DNA of 64,000 nt from JBGTSJ01 sp041940305 (GTDB lineage Bacteria > Planctomycetota > Planctomycetia > Planctomycetales > Planctomycetaceae). The stretch is taken from positions 124,001-188,000 of the forward strand of contig JBGTSJ010000002.1 of assembly GCA_041940305.1 (NCBI GenBank), given 5' to 3'. Below, piece by piece: positions 17,506 through 26,185 of this stretch. A program made the position numbers and the translations under genes. How positions within the stretch are numbered: position 1 is the stretch's first letter; each line of letters opens with the position of its first letter. Under the pieces are notes generated by a model, which ran no database searches, was not told the DNA's origin, and worked only from the letters and a program-made list of their open reading frames with translations.

Positions 17506-19104
17506 CTAGCGCCGCGAAACGATGAACTGCCGGACGATCTCGGGATACTCACCCGCTACGTCCGCCTGCTCACCGGGATCAGACGACAGGTTGTAGAGGG
17601 CCAGCGACGACGTCCCGGGTGCGCGCACACCTTTCCAGTCTCCCTTCCGGACGGCCTGACCGAATCCCGCCTCGCGCGTCTCCCAGTACAGCAGCGAATG
17701 CTCCCGTTGGGTTCTGCCCTGGAGTTCAGACGCGAACGACAACCCGTCCAGCCGCGACGGCCGGCGTTGCGCAGCCGCCAGGTCCGCCAGCGTGGGAAGC
17801 AGGTCCCACGCCGCACAGACGTGATCCGACACCGTGTCCGCCGGCACGTGGCCGGGCCAGCGGACGATCAGCGGCACGCGGAGATTCCCTTCGCTGAGCC
17901 CATCGGCCGAAGTCCGGAAGGGGCCGCTGCGGCTCCTCGCGGCCGGCTCGCCGAGCAGCTCCGCGGGGGTCGTTTCCCCCGCAACGACGATGCAGGTTCT
18001 CCCGCTAAGCCCCGTAGCGTCCAATTGTGAGAACAGGCGTCCGAGATGCGAGTCGAGCTGGCGGAGCCGCGACTCGGTCCTGGTCTCATGCAGGCCGACG
18101 GCGTCGCTGTCCGGCAGCAGTTCCGGACTGACAGCCAGATGCAGGAAGCAGGGTCGGTTCTCCGCCGAGCGACGGGTCAGAGAGACAATGGCCTCATCCA
18201 GCAGAAAGTCGATCACCGCCAACTCATCCTGCCCATCGGCGTTCGGCAGCAGCCGCGCCTTTGTCGCATCGACATACAGAAACTCCGGGAACGGATCGAG
18301 GGTGGACCGGGGCTCCATGAGGCCCGTCCACTCGTCGCTCCCGTGATCGAGCGGGAGAGAACTGTCTCGCCAGATGCCGACAAAGCCGGTCGAGTAGCCG
18401 GACTTCCAGAGAACGTCCCCCAGCGTCGCCTCCGTCGCAGGCAAACGGAATCGCTCCGCCATCTCGTCCTCCTGCGGAGCATGCCCGACGTTGAGCCCCG
18501 TCAACAGCGACCATCGCGCCGCGCGCGGCTGCGCGCTCGATGCATAGAAGTCCGTGAAACGCATCCCCGCAGCAGCGAAATCGTCCAGATGCGGAGTGAT
18601 GTCCGGACCACCGTAGACGCCGACATCTGCATAGGCGACGTCGGAGAGCGTGATCAGCAGCAGGTGCGGAGACGCCCGGCCGCTCCCGACGCGGACCTGG
18701 CGATTCGCTTCCCGCAGAGCGCGGCGGTTGTCCCGCTGCGCTCGCGTCAACTGCTCCTGCGCCGCATCCAGCGAATCGAGCAGTGATTCCTGGGCCCCGG
18801 TTTCCTCGAAAATCGGCGATGCATCGACGGTTCCCCGGAGGGTGTCGATCAGGCCCGGCGCATCGGCGGTCGGCTCGGACACATCGTCGGCCTGCGCCTT
18901 TTCCTCGCGGGACGGTTGAGGAAACCGGAGCGGCAACTCGCCGAGCGTCGTGAGGGGCATATCGCTCGAACCTGGACCGGTCTCCGCAGCGGAGTCCGTC
19001 TCCTGAGATGGAGCGGGCGAACCGGAGAGCGAGACCGTCCCGCACCCCGACAGGAACAGCATCGCCATTACGCTGCACGAGATCAGTAGCGGTAATGCGG
19101 ACAT
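17506..19104 (-). CDS. Sulfatase-family lipoprotein lacking the catalytic Cys/Ser
   Basis: A 532-residue protein. The start at 'MSALPLLISCSVMAML' gives a lipoprotein signal with lipobox 'LSGC' (Cys21). After a long linker with a coiled-coil-like stretch (about 100-140) comes a sulfatase/alkaline-phosphatase-superfamily domain: 'HLLLITLSDVAYADVGVYGG' (147-166), 'TPHLDDFAAAGMRFTDFYAS', 'GYSTGFVGIWR', 'NLRVPLIVRWPGHVP', 'DLLPTLADLA' and a final 'KGDWKGVR.....LYNLSSDPGE'. In active sulfatases the turnover motif is C/S-x-P-x-R before 'LTG'. Here the segment is 'AQPRAARWSLLTG', with no Cys or Ser at the formylglycine position. The first metal-ligand pair (normally Asp-Asp) reads Ser-Asp. The protein is therefore probably a non-hydrolytic pseudo-sulfatase anchored in a membrane. 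Confidence 0.8.
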   Translation of the reverse strand: MSALPLLISCSVMAMLFLSGCGTVSLSGSPAPSQETDSAAETGPGSSDMPLTTLGELPLRFPQPSREEKAQADDVSEPTADAPGLIDTLRGTVDASPIFEETGAQESLLDSLDAAQEQLTRAQRDNRRALREANRQVRVGSGRASPHLLLITLSDVAYADVGVYGGPDITPHLDDFAAAGMRFTDFYASSAQPRAARWSLLTGLNVGHAPQEDEMAERFRLPATEATLGDVLWKSGYSTGFVGIWRDSSLPLDHGSDEWTGLMEPRSTLDPFPEFLYVDATKARLLPNADGQDELAVIDFLLDEAIVSLTRRSAENRPCFLHLAVSPELLPDSDAVGLHETRTESRLRQLDSHLGRLFSQLDATGLSGRTCIVVAGETTPAELLGEPAARSRSGPFRTSADGLSEGNLRVPLIVRWPGHVPADTVSDHVCAAWDLLPTLADLAAAQRRPSRLDGLSFASELQGRTQREHSLLYWETREAGFGQAVRKGDWKGVRAPGTSSLALYNLSSDPGEQADVAGEYPEIVRQFIVSRR

Positions 19105-19594
19105 TCCGGATGTGCGGTAAGGGGAGATCGAGGAGGCGTCCGGATGTTCCGGCACTGCCATCTAGTAGTTGAGTCAGTCCGAAGCGCGCGAAAATGGCAC
19201 TGTCCCCGAAGCTCCTTGCAATCGACATACCTTGACCGCCTCCGCATCGTCATCACGCGCCCGGTCGGCGGCGCAGGTCGTAAATCCGGACGCTTCGGCA
19301 CTCCCTGACCGGAATCACATTCGCTGACATGGTCCGGCCGTTGGAGACGGCGCGGTTTTGAGAACTGCGGGCGACAGCCGTTAACCGGCGTTGACGGCTT
19401 GACGATTCACGCACGCTCGCGGGACATACGGGATTTGCGGCCTGATGGTTCTGTCGGGCGTGCGACACGTGTTCGCAAGTGTGGAGTGGAGTCGGTCGAT
19501 GTGGGATGCAGGCCGCTTGACTGAAGCGGCTCCAATGGACGGGTCGAGTGACTCGGCCCACACTCGTTCCGTCACTCATCGTGGGACAGCCAAC
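19105..19594. other. Divergent intergenic region
   Basis: This gap separates the sulfatase-like lipoprotein gene (minus) and the Cys-rich protein gene (plus, ATG 19595). An open frame runs in from 19445 in phase with the Cys-rich gene, but the signal-peptide-like start at 19595 makes that extension unlikely. No repeat, RNA gene or clear promoter box was recognised. Confidence 0.45.
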
Positions 19595-20347
19595 ATGCTC
19601 ATCTGGTCCATTGCCGTTGCCGGCGCAATCGTCCTGGGGGCCGATGCCGCTCCCCACCAGAAGAACGTTTCCAACAGTCTCCCCACACCGGCGGCCTGCA
19701 CACAGGCCGCAACACCCTCCGGGGGAATTCTTCAGACCAGCCACCTGGCGGACATGTGCAGCATCCCCGCCGGATGCGAATGTCCCGCGGTCCCCAGTTG
19801 CGCAATGCCGGCAGCGCCGGCCTGCTGCCAGCCGGTGGTGACCTGCGCCCAGCCGTTCATGCCGTCGTGTGCTGAGCCGATCTATACCTGTGCGCAGCCG
19901 TTCGCTCCGTCATGCGCCCAGCCCGTCGAGTGCGGTTGTGCCCAGCCGATGATGTCGGGCTATTGCGGCGACGGCGCTGGCCATTGCGGACAGGCTGATT
20001 GCCAGTGCGATTGTAATCAGAGCTGCTGCGATCGCTGCTGCAACAAGTTCGCCTGGAAGCGCGCCCATACCACGGGCGATATGTATCCGCACTATGCGTA
20101 CTACCCGCAGGATCACGGGTACTACTACTTCCGCCCGTATAACTATATGAACGTCTACAATCACATGGGGCAGGTGGTCGCTTTGGGCGGCGATCCGCGA
20201 AACCCGTACTCGGTCGCAATGTTCGATCCGATCTACGAGGACTTCTACCAGCAGTATCCCCGGATCGTCGAGCCGCCCGCAGGATCGATCAAGCCCTTCG
20301 GCTCCAGCCTGCCGAACCTGGAAGATCTGTTGCGGCAACGCGACTGA
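19595..20347 (+). CDS. Secreted Cys-rich protein with CAQP-type repeats
   Basis: A 250-residue protein. It starts at 'MLIWSIAVAGAIVLGADA', a signal peptide. Residues about 50-155 hold over 25 Cys residues, many in a repeating pattern of the form 'C-A-(Q/E)-P' every 8-12 residues ('CAQPFMPSCAEP', 'CAQPFAPSCAQP', 'CGCAQPMM'), then denser Cys clusters ('CQCDCNQSCCDRCC'). The last 95 residues are Cys-free and rich in Tyr, Asn and Pro ('YYYFRPYNYMNVYNHMGQV'). Cys-rich secreted proteins are a common planctomycete theme and may build a disulfide-linked surface layer; that role is inference. A terminator hairpin follows. Confidence 0.75.
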   Translation: MLIWSIAVAGAIVLGADAAPHQKNVSNSLPTPAACTQAATPSGGILQTSHLADMCSIPAGCECPAVPSCAMPAAPACCQPVVTCAQPFMPSCAEPIYTCAQPFAPSCAQPVECGCAQPMMSGYCGDGAGHCGQADCQCDCNQSCCDRCCNKFAWKRAHTTGDMYPHYAYYPQDHGYYYFRPYNYMNVYNHMGQVVALGGDPRNPYSVAMFDPIYEDFYQQYPRIVEPPAGSIKPFGSSLPNLEDLLRQRD

Positions 20348-20370
20348 ACCGTCTTCCGACTCGAATTCAG

Positions 20371-20404
20371 CCCGGCCGACCTACAGTCGACCGGGTTTCT
20401 TCTT
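20371..20404 (+). terminator. Rho-independent terminator
   Basis: Arms CCCGGCCGAC and GTCGACCGGG (one mismatch) enclose a CTACA loop and are followed by TTTCTTCTT. It begins 24 bases after the stop of the Cys-rich protein gene. Confidence 0.75.
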
Positions 20405-20425
20405 GCGCGGCTGGTCGTTGCCCGT

Positions 20426-21733
20426 TCAGCGCAGATAGCCCGCATCCCGATCGACCCGCGTCCGCAGAGCATCAACGGCGTTGAGCTGCGTCAGCAACTG
20501 CACGCAGGCCACATCCGCCGCAATCCGCCCCCGACGGTCCTTGGTCGCCGCAGCCAGTTCTCCCAGATTCTGCAGAGCCGATTCGCGGCCGGCGTGCTGC
20601 GAGGGACTCACCCCATCGGGTTCTCTGCGGGCCGCATCATGCAGATTGCGCCACGTGATCCAAGTCCGGCAGAGGTCGAACAGTTCGGCCGTGCCATGAC
20701 GGTGGAACTCCCGCTGTGTCTCGAAAAGCGCCTCCAATTGGCTGTTCGCCGCGTCAAACGCGGCGCGGTCAATCACCACGTCTCCGTTCGCATCCGTCGC
20801 GACGGCGGAACCGATGTCCACCGCCAGCCTCGCTTCGATGAGCCGGTCGGTTCGGCCAATTCCAGCGCCCTGCTCCGCCCAGACGGCCGTCAACTGTTCA
20901 ACCCGGCGCAGTTCGGCCTGATACTCCAACTCAAACCCCGACCGACCGGCGCCGTCCCGGTCCCGGGAATCCACAACCAGCGACATTGCGTTCGTAACAG
21001 CCGGTCGTGACGCGGCGCCGATGTGGGCATCGGCCTGACGCCGACGCAGATGTTCGGCGGCCCACATCGCTCGTCGCTCCGATGCCGCCTGGAGCGCCAC
21101 CGGATCTTCCGTGGTCGTGGCGAGTGAAAACTCCGCATCCGCCAGCGCCCACTCGGCCAACGCCAGATCCGCTCCCCACCCCTCGGACGCCGGCTGTCCG
21201 AAGCGCTGCAACCGGTCCCGCGCCTCCCGCAAACGGTTCGCCTGACGCTGCCATGCCGCTGACCGGATCGCCCCCTGCGCATCGGCCGACTCCGTCTCGA
21301 TCAGCGTCACCAGCGCCGACTGCTCAAGATAGTCAGGCAGCGGCATCAGCCCACGCTGAAAGGCAGATCGGCCGTAAGCGGCCACTTCGCCGGCGGTCCG
21401 TTCCGCAGCCGTCAGCAGCGCACGCCGCTCCGCACGGGCCGTTGCCTGAACTCCGGCGGCTGCGGCGTCAACGGTCACCTGTGCCGGGATATCTGCTGCG
21501 GGCTTATCGCGAAGCGACGGCGTATCCTGAGCGATTCCAATCCTCGCCGACGCGACAACTCCGGCAATGGCAACGGAACCGATGGCCACGATGCGACGGA
21601 TTTCCTGAACCGGATCCAGGGAATCCCGCAGCGCGCCCAATGCAGCCGGGACGGCAGCGCGGGGGGACATCTGTGCAGAAAGCAGGGATCGATCCGTGTC
21701 TCCGCCCGCCTGTTTGCGCAACCAATGAGCCAT
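20426..21733 (-). CDS. Helix-rich secreted or membrane-anchored protein, unknown function
   Basis: A 435-residue protein. GGGAGAG precedes the ATG at 21733. Residues about 45-68 form one hydrophobic segment ('IVAIGSVAIAGVVASARIG') after a basic region, so it may be an anchor or late signal. The rest is almost entirely Ala/Glu/Arg-rich helix with long heptad-like stretches ('RAERRALLTAAERTAGEVAAYG', 'RQANRLREARDRLQRFG'), resembling TolC-like or coiled-coil proteins but with no clear repeat symmetry. It sits at the edge of the Tad pilus locus, about 190 bases from the TadE-like gene and on the same strand, so it might be linked to it. Confidence 0.55.
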   Translation of the reverse strand: MAHWLRKQAGGDTDRSLLSAQMSPRAAVPAALGALRDSLDPVQEIRRIVAIGSVAIAGVVASARIGIAQDTPSLRDKPAADIPAQVTVDAAAAGVQATARAERRALLTAAERTAGEVAAYGRSAFQRGLMPLPDYLEQSALVTLIETESADAQGAIRSAAWQRQANRLREARDRLQRFGQPASEGWGADLALAEWALADAEFSLATTTEDPVALQAASERRAMWAAEHLRRRQADAHIGAASRPAVTNAMSLVVDSRDRDGAGRSGFELEYQAELRRVEQLTAVWAEQGAGIGRTDRLIEARLAVDIGSAVATDANGDVVIDRAAFDAANSQLEALFETQREFHRHGTAELFDLCRTWITWRNLHDAARREPDGVSPSQHAGRESALQNLGELAAATKDRRGRIAADVACVQLLTQLNAVDALRTRVDRDAGYLR

Positions 21734-21925
21734 TTCTCTCCCCTCCCTGCCTCACACTTGATCCCCCCTGCATCGAAAGGCGGGGTGGTTTCGCCTCGAA
21801 ACTCGGGACTCCTTCAGTTTATCGGGCGACTGACGCACTCCCGTTGGGATTCCCGGCACAATCGGTATAGGTTGCCCCGCTTGTTTCCGTTCGCGGCGCG
21901 GGAAAGCGCCCGGGCCGAGACAGAG

Positions 21926-22525
21926 CTATTCGACGTTCATCCGGGAACTCGCTTCAAACACGCAGTCGCTCAGCGAAAAGCCGAAGATCGCCAGCCAGTC
22001 GGGAACCGGGTTCCCGCACCCATCCGGATCGGCCGCATCAACGAGCGGAAAGCACAGTGTCACCCGCACTTCTCCCGCCGCAGGGACGGCGCCATGCGGA
22101 GCACAGACGTGCCCCATCGGCAGCGCGACGGCGTCGCCTCGCGAGACCATCGACATCCCCCGTTCAATGATGACCTGCACATTGGCATGGTCCGGGTCGT
22201 CGGCGAACCCCTGCGTCGGATCGTAGATTTCCAGACAATGCACCCCAAGGTGCTCGTTCATGAACTCCACGACCTGGTCTGCGATGTCATTGTCCGCTCC
22301 GGGCGTGCTGAGGGGGTAGCCGGAAGGATACAGCTCCGCCGCGCGGCGCGTCCCTTCGATCAGTGCGGTGTGTGCAACCTGCAGCGTGAGCAGCAGGAAC
22401 CCGAACTCGAAGATCGCCAGCACCATCAGGAAGAAGAGCGGCGCAGCAACGATCATCTCCAGGATGACGACGCCCCGCCTGCGGCCTGGCGCCGTGTCAC
22501 AGATTCTTCGCCGCACAGGCGCCAT
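21926..22525 (-). CDS. TadE-like pseudopilin
   Basis: A 199-residue protein. The N-terminus is 'RRRGVVILEMIVAAPLFFLMVLAIFEFGFLLL': a basic patch, a Gly-x-x-x-x-Glu prepilin-like processing site and one long hydrophobic helix ending in the 'FEFG' typical of TadE/TadF. 'TALIEGTRRAAEL' then follows, matching the conserved 'A..EGARRAA' part of TadE proteins. The C-terminal 120 residues contain four Cys in pairs. TadE proteins are minor pseudopilins needed for Flp/Tad pilus assembly in the inner membrane and periplasm. It shares a strand with the Flp-like gene at 22623. Confidence 0.8.
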   Translation of the reverse strand: MAPVRRRICDTAPGRRRGVVILEMIVAAPLFFLMVLAIFEFGFLLLTLQVAHTALIEGTRRAAELYPSGYPLSTPGADNDIADQVVEFMNEHLGVHCLEIYDPTQGFADDPDHANVQVIIERGMSMVSRGDAVALPMGHVCAPHGAVPAAGEVRVTLCFPLVDAADPDGCGNPVPDWLAIFGFSLSDCVFEASSRMNVE

Positions 22526-22622
22526 AACCGAGAACTCGAGTTAACAGGTCTGTATCACCCAGCATACGCGGGGATGCACCGGCGTCGGGCGGCGGGGGAG
22601 GATCAGAACTGCCCGCGGCGCG

Positions 22623-22811
22623 TCAGCAGTCGATCGCGTTGATTGCCGCCGCCAGTTCGAGCAGCTCATTCACCAGCGCCTCACGCAGGCACGCGAGACC
22701 GACAATAATCCCGATGCCCACGATGGTGACCAGGAGAATGTACTCGACAAAAATGGAGCCCCTGCGACGTCGGCCGGGCTTGACAGAGGGAGCAGGCTTG
22801 CGGCGGAGCAC
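22623..22811 (-). CDS. Flp-family type IVb pilin-like protein
   Basis: A 62-residue protein if started at the GTG at 22811; an ATG at 22865 would give 80 residues. The shorter form is preferred because the leader before the processing site is then 18 residues. The core 'RRRRGSIFVEYILLVTIVGIGIIVGLACLREALVNEL' region has the basic patch, Gly at the cleavage site, and Glu-Tyr at positions +5/+6 as in Flp pilins, then a single helix. 'LREALVNEL' corresponds to 'LRDAVVxxL' in the two other pilin genes of this locus at 34107 and 34624. It is a short, Flp-sized protein and a candidate major or minor pilin. Confidence 0.72.
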   Translation of the reverse strand: MLRRKPAPSVKPGRRRRGSIFVEYILLVTIVGIGIIVGLACLREALVNELLELAAAINAIDC

Positions 22812-23094
22812 GATACGTGATTTCCAGCGAAGGGGTGATCGCGACAAACTCAGCAGGCAGAACATCCGCCTGTCGAGGAGGCATCGCAACCCCTGTGCCG
22901 CTGACGACGGACTCTGTTGCGGCGGCGTCCCCTAACCCTATCACGGGGCCTGAGCCACTAACTCCCATGGGTGCGACCGTCTGCGCGCTAACGTCGGTTT
23001 GCGCGCCGCGATCGACGCTTCGTGAGACCGCGGCACGCTTGCTGCTCAGTGTGCGACGCACCACGACGTCGTCCGCAGCAGTCACGCTACCGAC

Positions 23095-24132
23095 ATGACC
23101 AGCCGGCCCAATTGCATTGATGCGCAGCGCAGGCGACCTCGCCGCGCCGTCGTGACGCTGGAACTCATCCTCGCGCTCCCCATCCTCCTGATCTTGCTCC
23201 TGGCCGTCGTGGAGGTCGGGCTCGTGCTGGCCGCCAGCAAGCACGTCGAGTTCGCCAGCCGATTGGGAGCAAAACTCGCCGCCGAGATGCCCCGGACGGG
23301 AGGTCCCCCCAATCTGGGTACGTTCAATCTGCCGGTGACAACCAACAATCTGAAGGACCGTGTTGATCAGTACCTGCAGACAGCCGGCTATACGAACTCG
23401 TGCACTGTCATTCTCGAGCACAACGCCGTCGGCGTCCCCAATCCGGTGCAGGTCGATGACGACGGCATGCCTTGTCCCTGCGATCCGATCGGCAGCCTTC
23501 CGGCGGCGGTTCCGGGACCGCCGGCAACGGCCGTCGAGTCGGTGCGCGTCACCGTCTGTCTCCCCATGGAGGGCAACATCCCCAACTGCCTCGCCACGTT
23601 CGGATTCGATCTCGCCGACTGCTCGATTCGCCAGTCCACTGTCTGGCCGTATGAAGGGGCCGCTCCGGCCGTGGGTGCCTTTTCGCTCACTGCGCAGAAC
23701 AGCCCCGTTAACGGCTCGAACGTGCCGCTGTTCAGCCTGACAAACACCGGCCCCCTGCCGATCATCGGGCTCACGATTACGATCGGGAATTCGGCGTACA
23801 ACTTCGATGCCGTCCTGCCCGCGGCCGGCACGTCTCCCGGCATTACCCCCACGCTGGTGACGCCCGACACGGACGGATTTGGAGGAATCAGCTCTGACCA
23901 GGTCGTGTTCACCTACACCGGCTTCACCAACGGACTAACCCACACCTTTGACGCGGATATTGACCTGGACGGCCAGACCAGCGGCGGCCCGGATTTCCGC
24001 ACCGTTCTCTTCAATAACGGCGCTGCTCCCAACTCCATGGTCACCGTCACGTTCCAGGGAGGCGGCACGCTCACAGTCACCATGTCCGACGTGGGCGCCT
24101 TCCAGCCGATTTACACGTTTATGGCTCCGTAG
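23095..24132 (+). CDS. TadE-like pseudopilin with long beta-rich extension
   Basis: A 345-residue protein, about twice normal TadE length. Residues 1-60: basic leader, 'RRAVVTLELILALPILLILLLAVVEVGLVL' helix with Glu at +5 after a prepilin-like site, then 'SKHVEFASRLGAKLAAEM', the TadE-type helix. Residues 100-185 contain Cys pairs as in the 21926 protein ('VESVRVTVCLPME', 'GFDLADCSI'). Residues 190-345 are an added domain rich in Thr, Gly, Asn and aromatic residues ('LFSLTNTGPLPIIGLTI', 'VVFTYTGFTNGLTHTFDADIDLDG', 'VTVTFQGGGTLTVTMSD'), likely a beta-sandwich exposed outside the cell or in the periplasm. The next gene starts 8 bases after its stop. Confidence 0.75.
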   Translation: MTSRPNCIDAQRRRPRRAVVTLELILALPILLILLLAVVEVGLVLAASKHVEFASRLGAKLAAEMPRTGGPPNLGTFNLPVTTNNLKDRVDQYLQTAGYTNSCTVILEHNAVGVPNPVQVDDDGMPCPCDPIGSLPAAVPGPPATAVESVRVTVCLPMEGNIPNCLATFGFDLADCSIRQSTVWPYEGAAPAVGAFSLTAQNSPVNGSNVPLFSLTNTGPLPIIGLTITIGNSAYNFDAVLPAAGTSPGITPTLVTPDTDGFGGISSDQVVFTYTGFTNGLTHTFDADIDLDGQTSGGPDFRTVLFNNGAAPNSMVTVTFQGGGTLTVTMSDVGAFQPIYTFMAP

Positions 24133-24140
24133 AGAAAACC

Positions 24141-25466
24141 GTGCAGAGTTCGCGACTCCAGATCGAACGAAAGCGAGCGCCGACCGCCGGAGCGCGGCGG
24201 GGAGCCATTACCGTCTGGCTCATTCTCGCGATTCCGGCGGTCGTCACGCTGCTGTGCGTGGTCGCGGAGATCGGGAATCTCTGGCTGGCCCGCGTCGAAC
24301 TCACCAACAGCCTGGAAGCAGCGGCACTCGGAGCCGTTAAGCAATGGGGCGACGCCGGCGGCGGCAGTACGCTGGTTCCGCGCCAGGTGGGGAACGCCTA
24401 CGCGTCCGCCAACACGCTCAACGGCACACCGGTCGATCTCACGCTGATCGATCCTGCTCTGAACCGCGACCCGACTGAGCCCTGCAACGAGAACGCCTGC
24501 GGCGACGGCGTACTCGTTTTCGGGGCGATCATCGACAATGACCCTGAATTCGTGTTCGATTGCTGCGCCACCCCCAGTTGCGGCGTCGGCACGATTCTCT
24601 TCGATGCGTCGGGACAGGGCACCCTCGGCACGGCCAACAACAACGAATGGGGAATCCGTTACCTCGATGAACCGATCGTCCCTCCCGGACTGCTGATCGT
24701 TCGCGTGCGGATTACCTTGACCGGCGGCGCCTCGTTCATTCCCGGAACGTTCGGCCTGGCCGACCTCGTGCCCCCATTTAAGGTCGTGGATACCAGCGCC
24801 TTGACCCCGGATGCACCCGATCTGTTCGGCCTGACGGCCGCCCAGATCACCCCCGCGTTCCTCGCGGGGAATACGGTGCTCGAGTTCACGTTTGGACCGG
24901 CCGGTCCGGACACCGGCTTTGAGAAGGGGGACCGCTTCCGCTTTGGTGTCGATGTGGACGCGCCGGGGCCCGGCGTGGCTCAACTCAACGGCGACGAGGT
25001 CGGCCAGCCGGGAACCCAGGCCCAGATTCTGGTCGAGTTCTCTGACAGCTCAATCGCGACAGGCGCACTCGTGGACACGCAGTTCGGCGGACAGTTTGGA
25101 CCGCCCCCGCCGGACGCTCCCTGCCAGGCGACCGGAGTATTCGACCCGGCGCATCTATCGCTGTCTGTCTTTCCTCGTCCCAATCTGATTCCCGATCTCC
25201 CCTGCCCGCCGGCCGCGGCTGCCAACAACGACGGTCAGTCCTTCGTCGAGCTGCATGGGGGAGGTGGAGGATTCAACCAGGCCTACGCCGTGCGAGCCCA
25301 TGCCACCTACCAGGTCCCCAGTATCTGCTGCGAATTGTTCGGCGTGCCCATCGGACCATTTGAAGTGACCGCCTGCGCCGATGCGCTGTACGACTGCACG
25401 GCCCGCACGCCGAGGCTATATCACCTGGAAGACCGCAATTTCCAATGCGGCGTCGTCTGTCCCTGA
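24141..25466 (+). CDS. TadG/TadE-like protein with beta-rich extracytoplasmic domain
   Basis: A 441-residue protein starting with GTG 8 bases after the previous stop, so it is co-transcribed. The N-terminus 'RRGAITVWLILAIPAVVTLLCVVAEIGNLWLARVELTNSLEAAALGA' region is the classical TadG/Flp-associated start: basic patch, one helix, then 'LARVELTNALDAAALAGA'-like helix. Residues about 120-320 form a beta-rich domain with 'VLEFTFGPAGPDTGFEKGDRF.FGVDVD' and 'ILVEFSDSSIATGAL', which resembles in pattern the C-terminal domain of the preceding protein. The C-terminal 90 residues have ten or so Cys. It is probably an inner-membrane-anchored component of the Tad secretion/pilus system. Confidence 0.72.
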   Translation: MQSSRLQIERKRAPTAGARRGAITVWLILAIPAVVTLLCVVAEIGNLWLARVELTNSLEAAALGAVKQWGDAGGGSTLVPRQVGNAYASANTLNGTPVDLTLIDPALNRDPTEPCNENACGDGVLVFGAIIDNDPEFVFDCCATPSCGVGTILFDASGQGTLGTANNNEWGIRYLDEPIVPPGLLIVRVRITLTGGASFIPGTFGLADLVPPFKVVDTSALTPDAPDLFGLTAAQITPAFLAGNTVLEFTFGPAGPDTGFEKGDRFRFGVDVDAPGPGVAQLNGDEVGQPGTQAQILVEFSDSSIATGALVDTQFGGQFGPPPPDAPCQATGVFDPAHLSLSVFPRPNLIPDLPCPPAAAANNDGQSFVELHGGGGGFNQAYAVRAHATYQVPSICCELFGVPIGPFEVTACADALYDCTARTPRLYHLEDRNFQCGVVCP

Positions 25467-25502
25467 CCGTACAGGACGAAGCCACCCCACTCCATCGCTC
25501 CC

Positions 25503-25955
25503 ATGACGACGAGACTCCCTCCGCTCCTCAACACGCACTTCGCCCGATTTGCCCTGCTCGGGCTGCTCGCGTGCATCTCGGGCTGCGCTGCAACGCCGCA
25601 GGAGCAGCTGCTCGGACGCTGGTACAACGAGGCCACGTCCATCCGCTTCCGGCCGGACGGCAGCGTCATCTACAACTCCGCCTCCACCGGACTCACGACC
25701 GGCCGTTTCTACTTTGATGGCGAGCTGCGAACCGAGGCCACGGGCGTCCCGGTGTCCAACCTCACGCTCGATCTCGTCCGCGGGGACCGCATTCAAAGAT
25801 GGGATCTGGAAGTGCAGTTCCTGGGGAACGAGCGGATTCGATTGCAGCCCGTGCGATCCGCGTCTCTGGGACGTCCTTCGGATGGAATCGCCAGAGTGCT
25901 GGTGCTGCGCAAAGCCACGGAAACGCAGAACGCATCGGTCAGAGCCGCTCCGTGA
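25503..25955 (+). CDS. Small lipoprotein in the Tad locus
   Basis: A 150-residue protein with a basic N-terminus, hydrophobic 'FALLGLLACISGC' and lipobox 'ISGC' (Cys near 28). The mature part is about 120 residues of predicted beta strands ('LGRWYNEATSIRFRPDGSVIYNSA', 'RFYFDGELRTEATG', 'DLEVQFLGNERIRLQPV'), like a small lipocalin-like or META-type barrel; phrases such as 'L.G.W' and 'F..DG.V.Y' recall lipocalin-like (DUF) domains that measure residual activity or bind small ligands. The exact role is unknown. It follows the TadG-like gene by 36 bases on the same strand, so it may belong to the pilus operon. Confidence 0.65.
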   Translation: MTTRLPPLLNTHFARFALLGLLACISGCAATPQEQLLGRWYNEATSIRFRPDGSVIYNSASTGLTTGRFYFDGELRTEATGVPVSNLTLDLVRGDRIQRWDLEVQFLGNERIRLQPVRSASLGRPSDGIARVLVLRKATETQNASVRAAP

Positions 25956-26185
25956 GTGGATTCCCCCCCTTCCCGAGTGACTGCCACCGGATTGAACGCT
26001 GCCGGAAGATTGCATCGAAAGGATTGCGCACTTTCTGCCGGTCGGATTCAATAGTCCGGCTAAGGACAGACGTCCGACTGTGCCGATTATTCCGATGATC
26101 AAAATCGTTTCGGGCTGAGGTGGATGTCAGGGGGGCAACCGCCGTATCTCGCCCGTCGCTCAGACAGTCCAGGGAAGGACTCGCT

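Noticed and set aside
18224..19228. 334-codon minus-strand open frame
   Set aside because: It is in another frame of the sulfatase-like gene and has no family features; the real frame has lipobox and sulfatase motifs.
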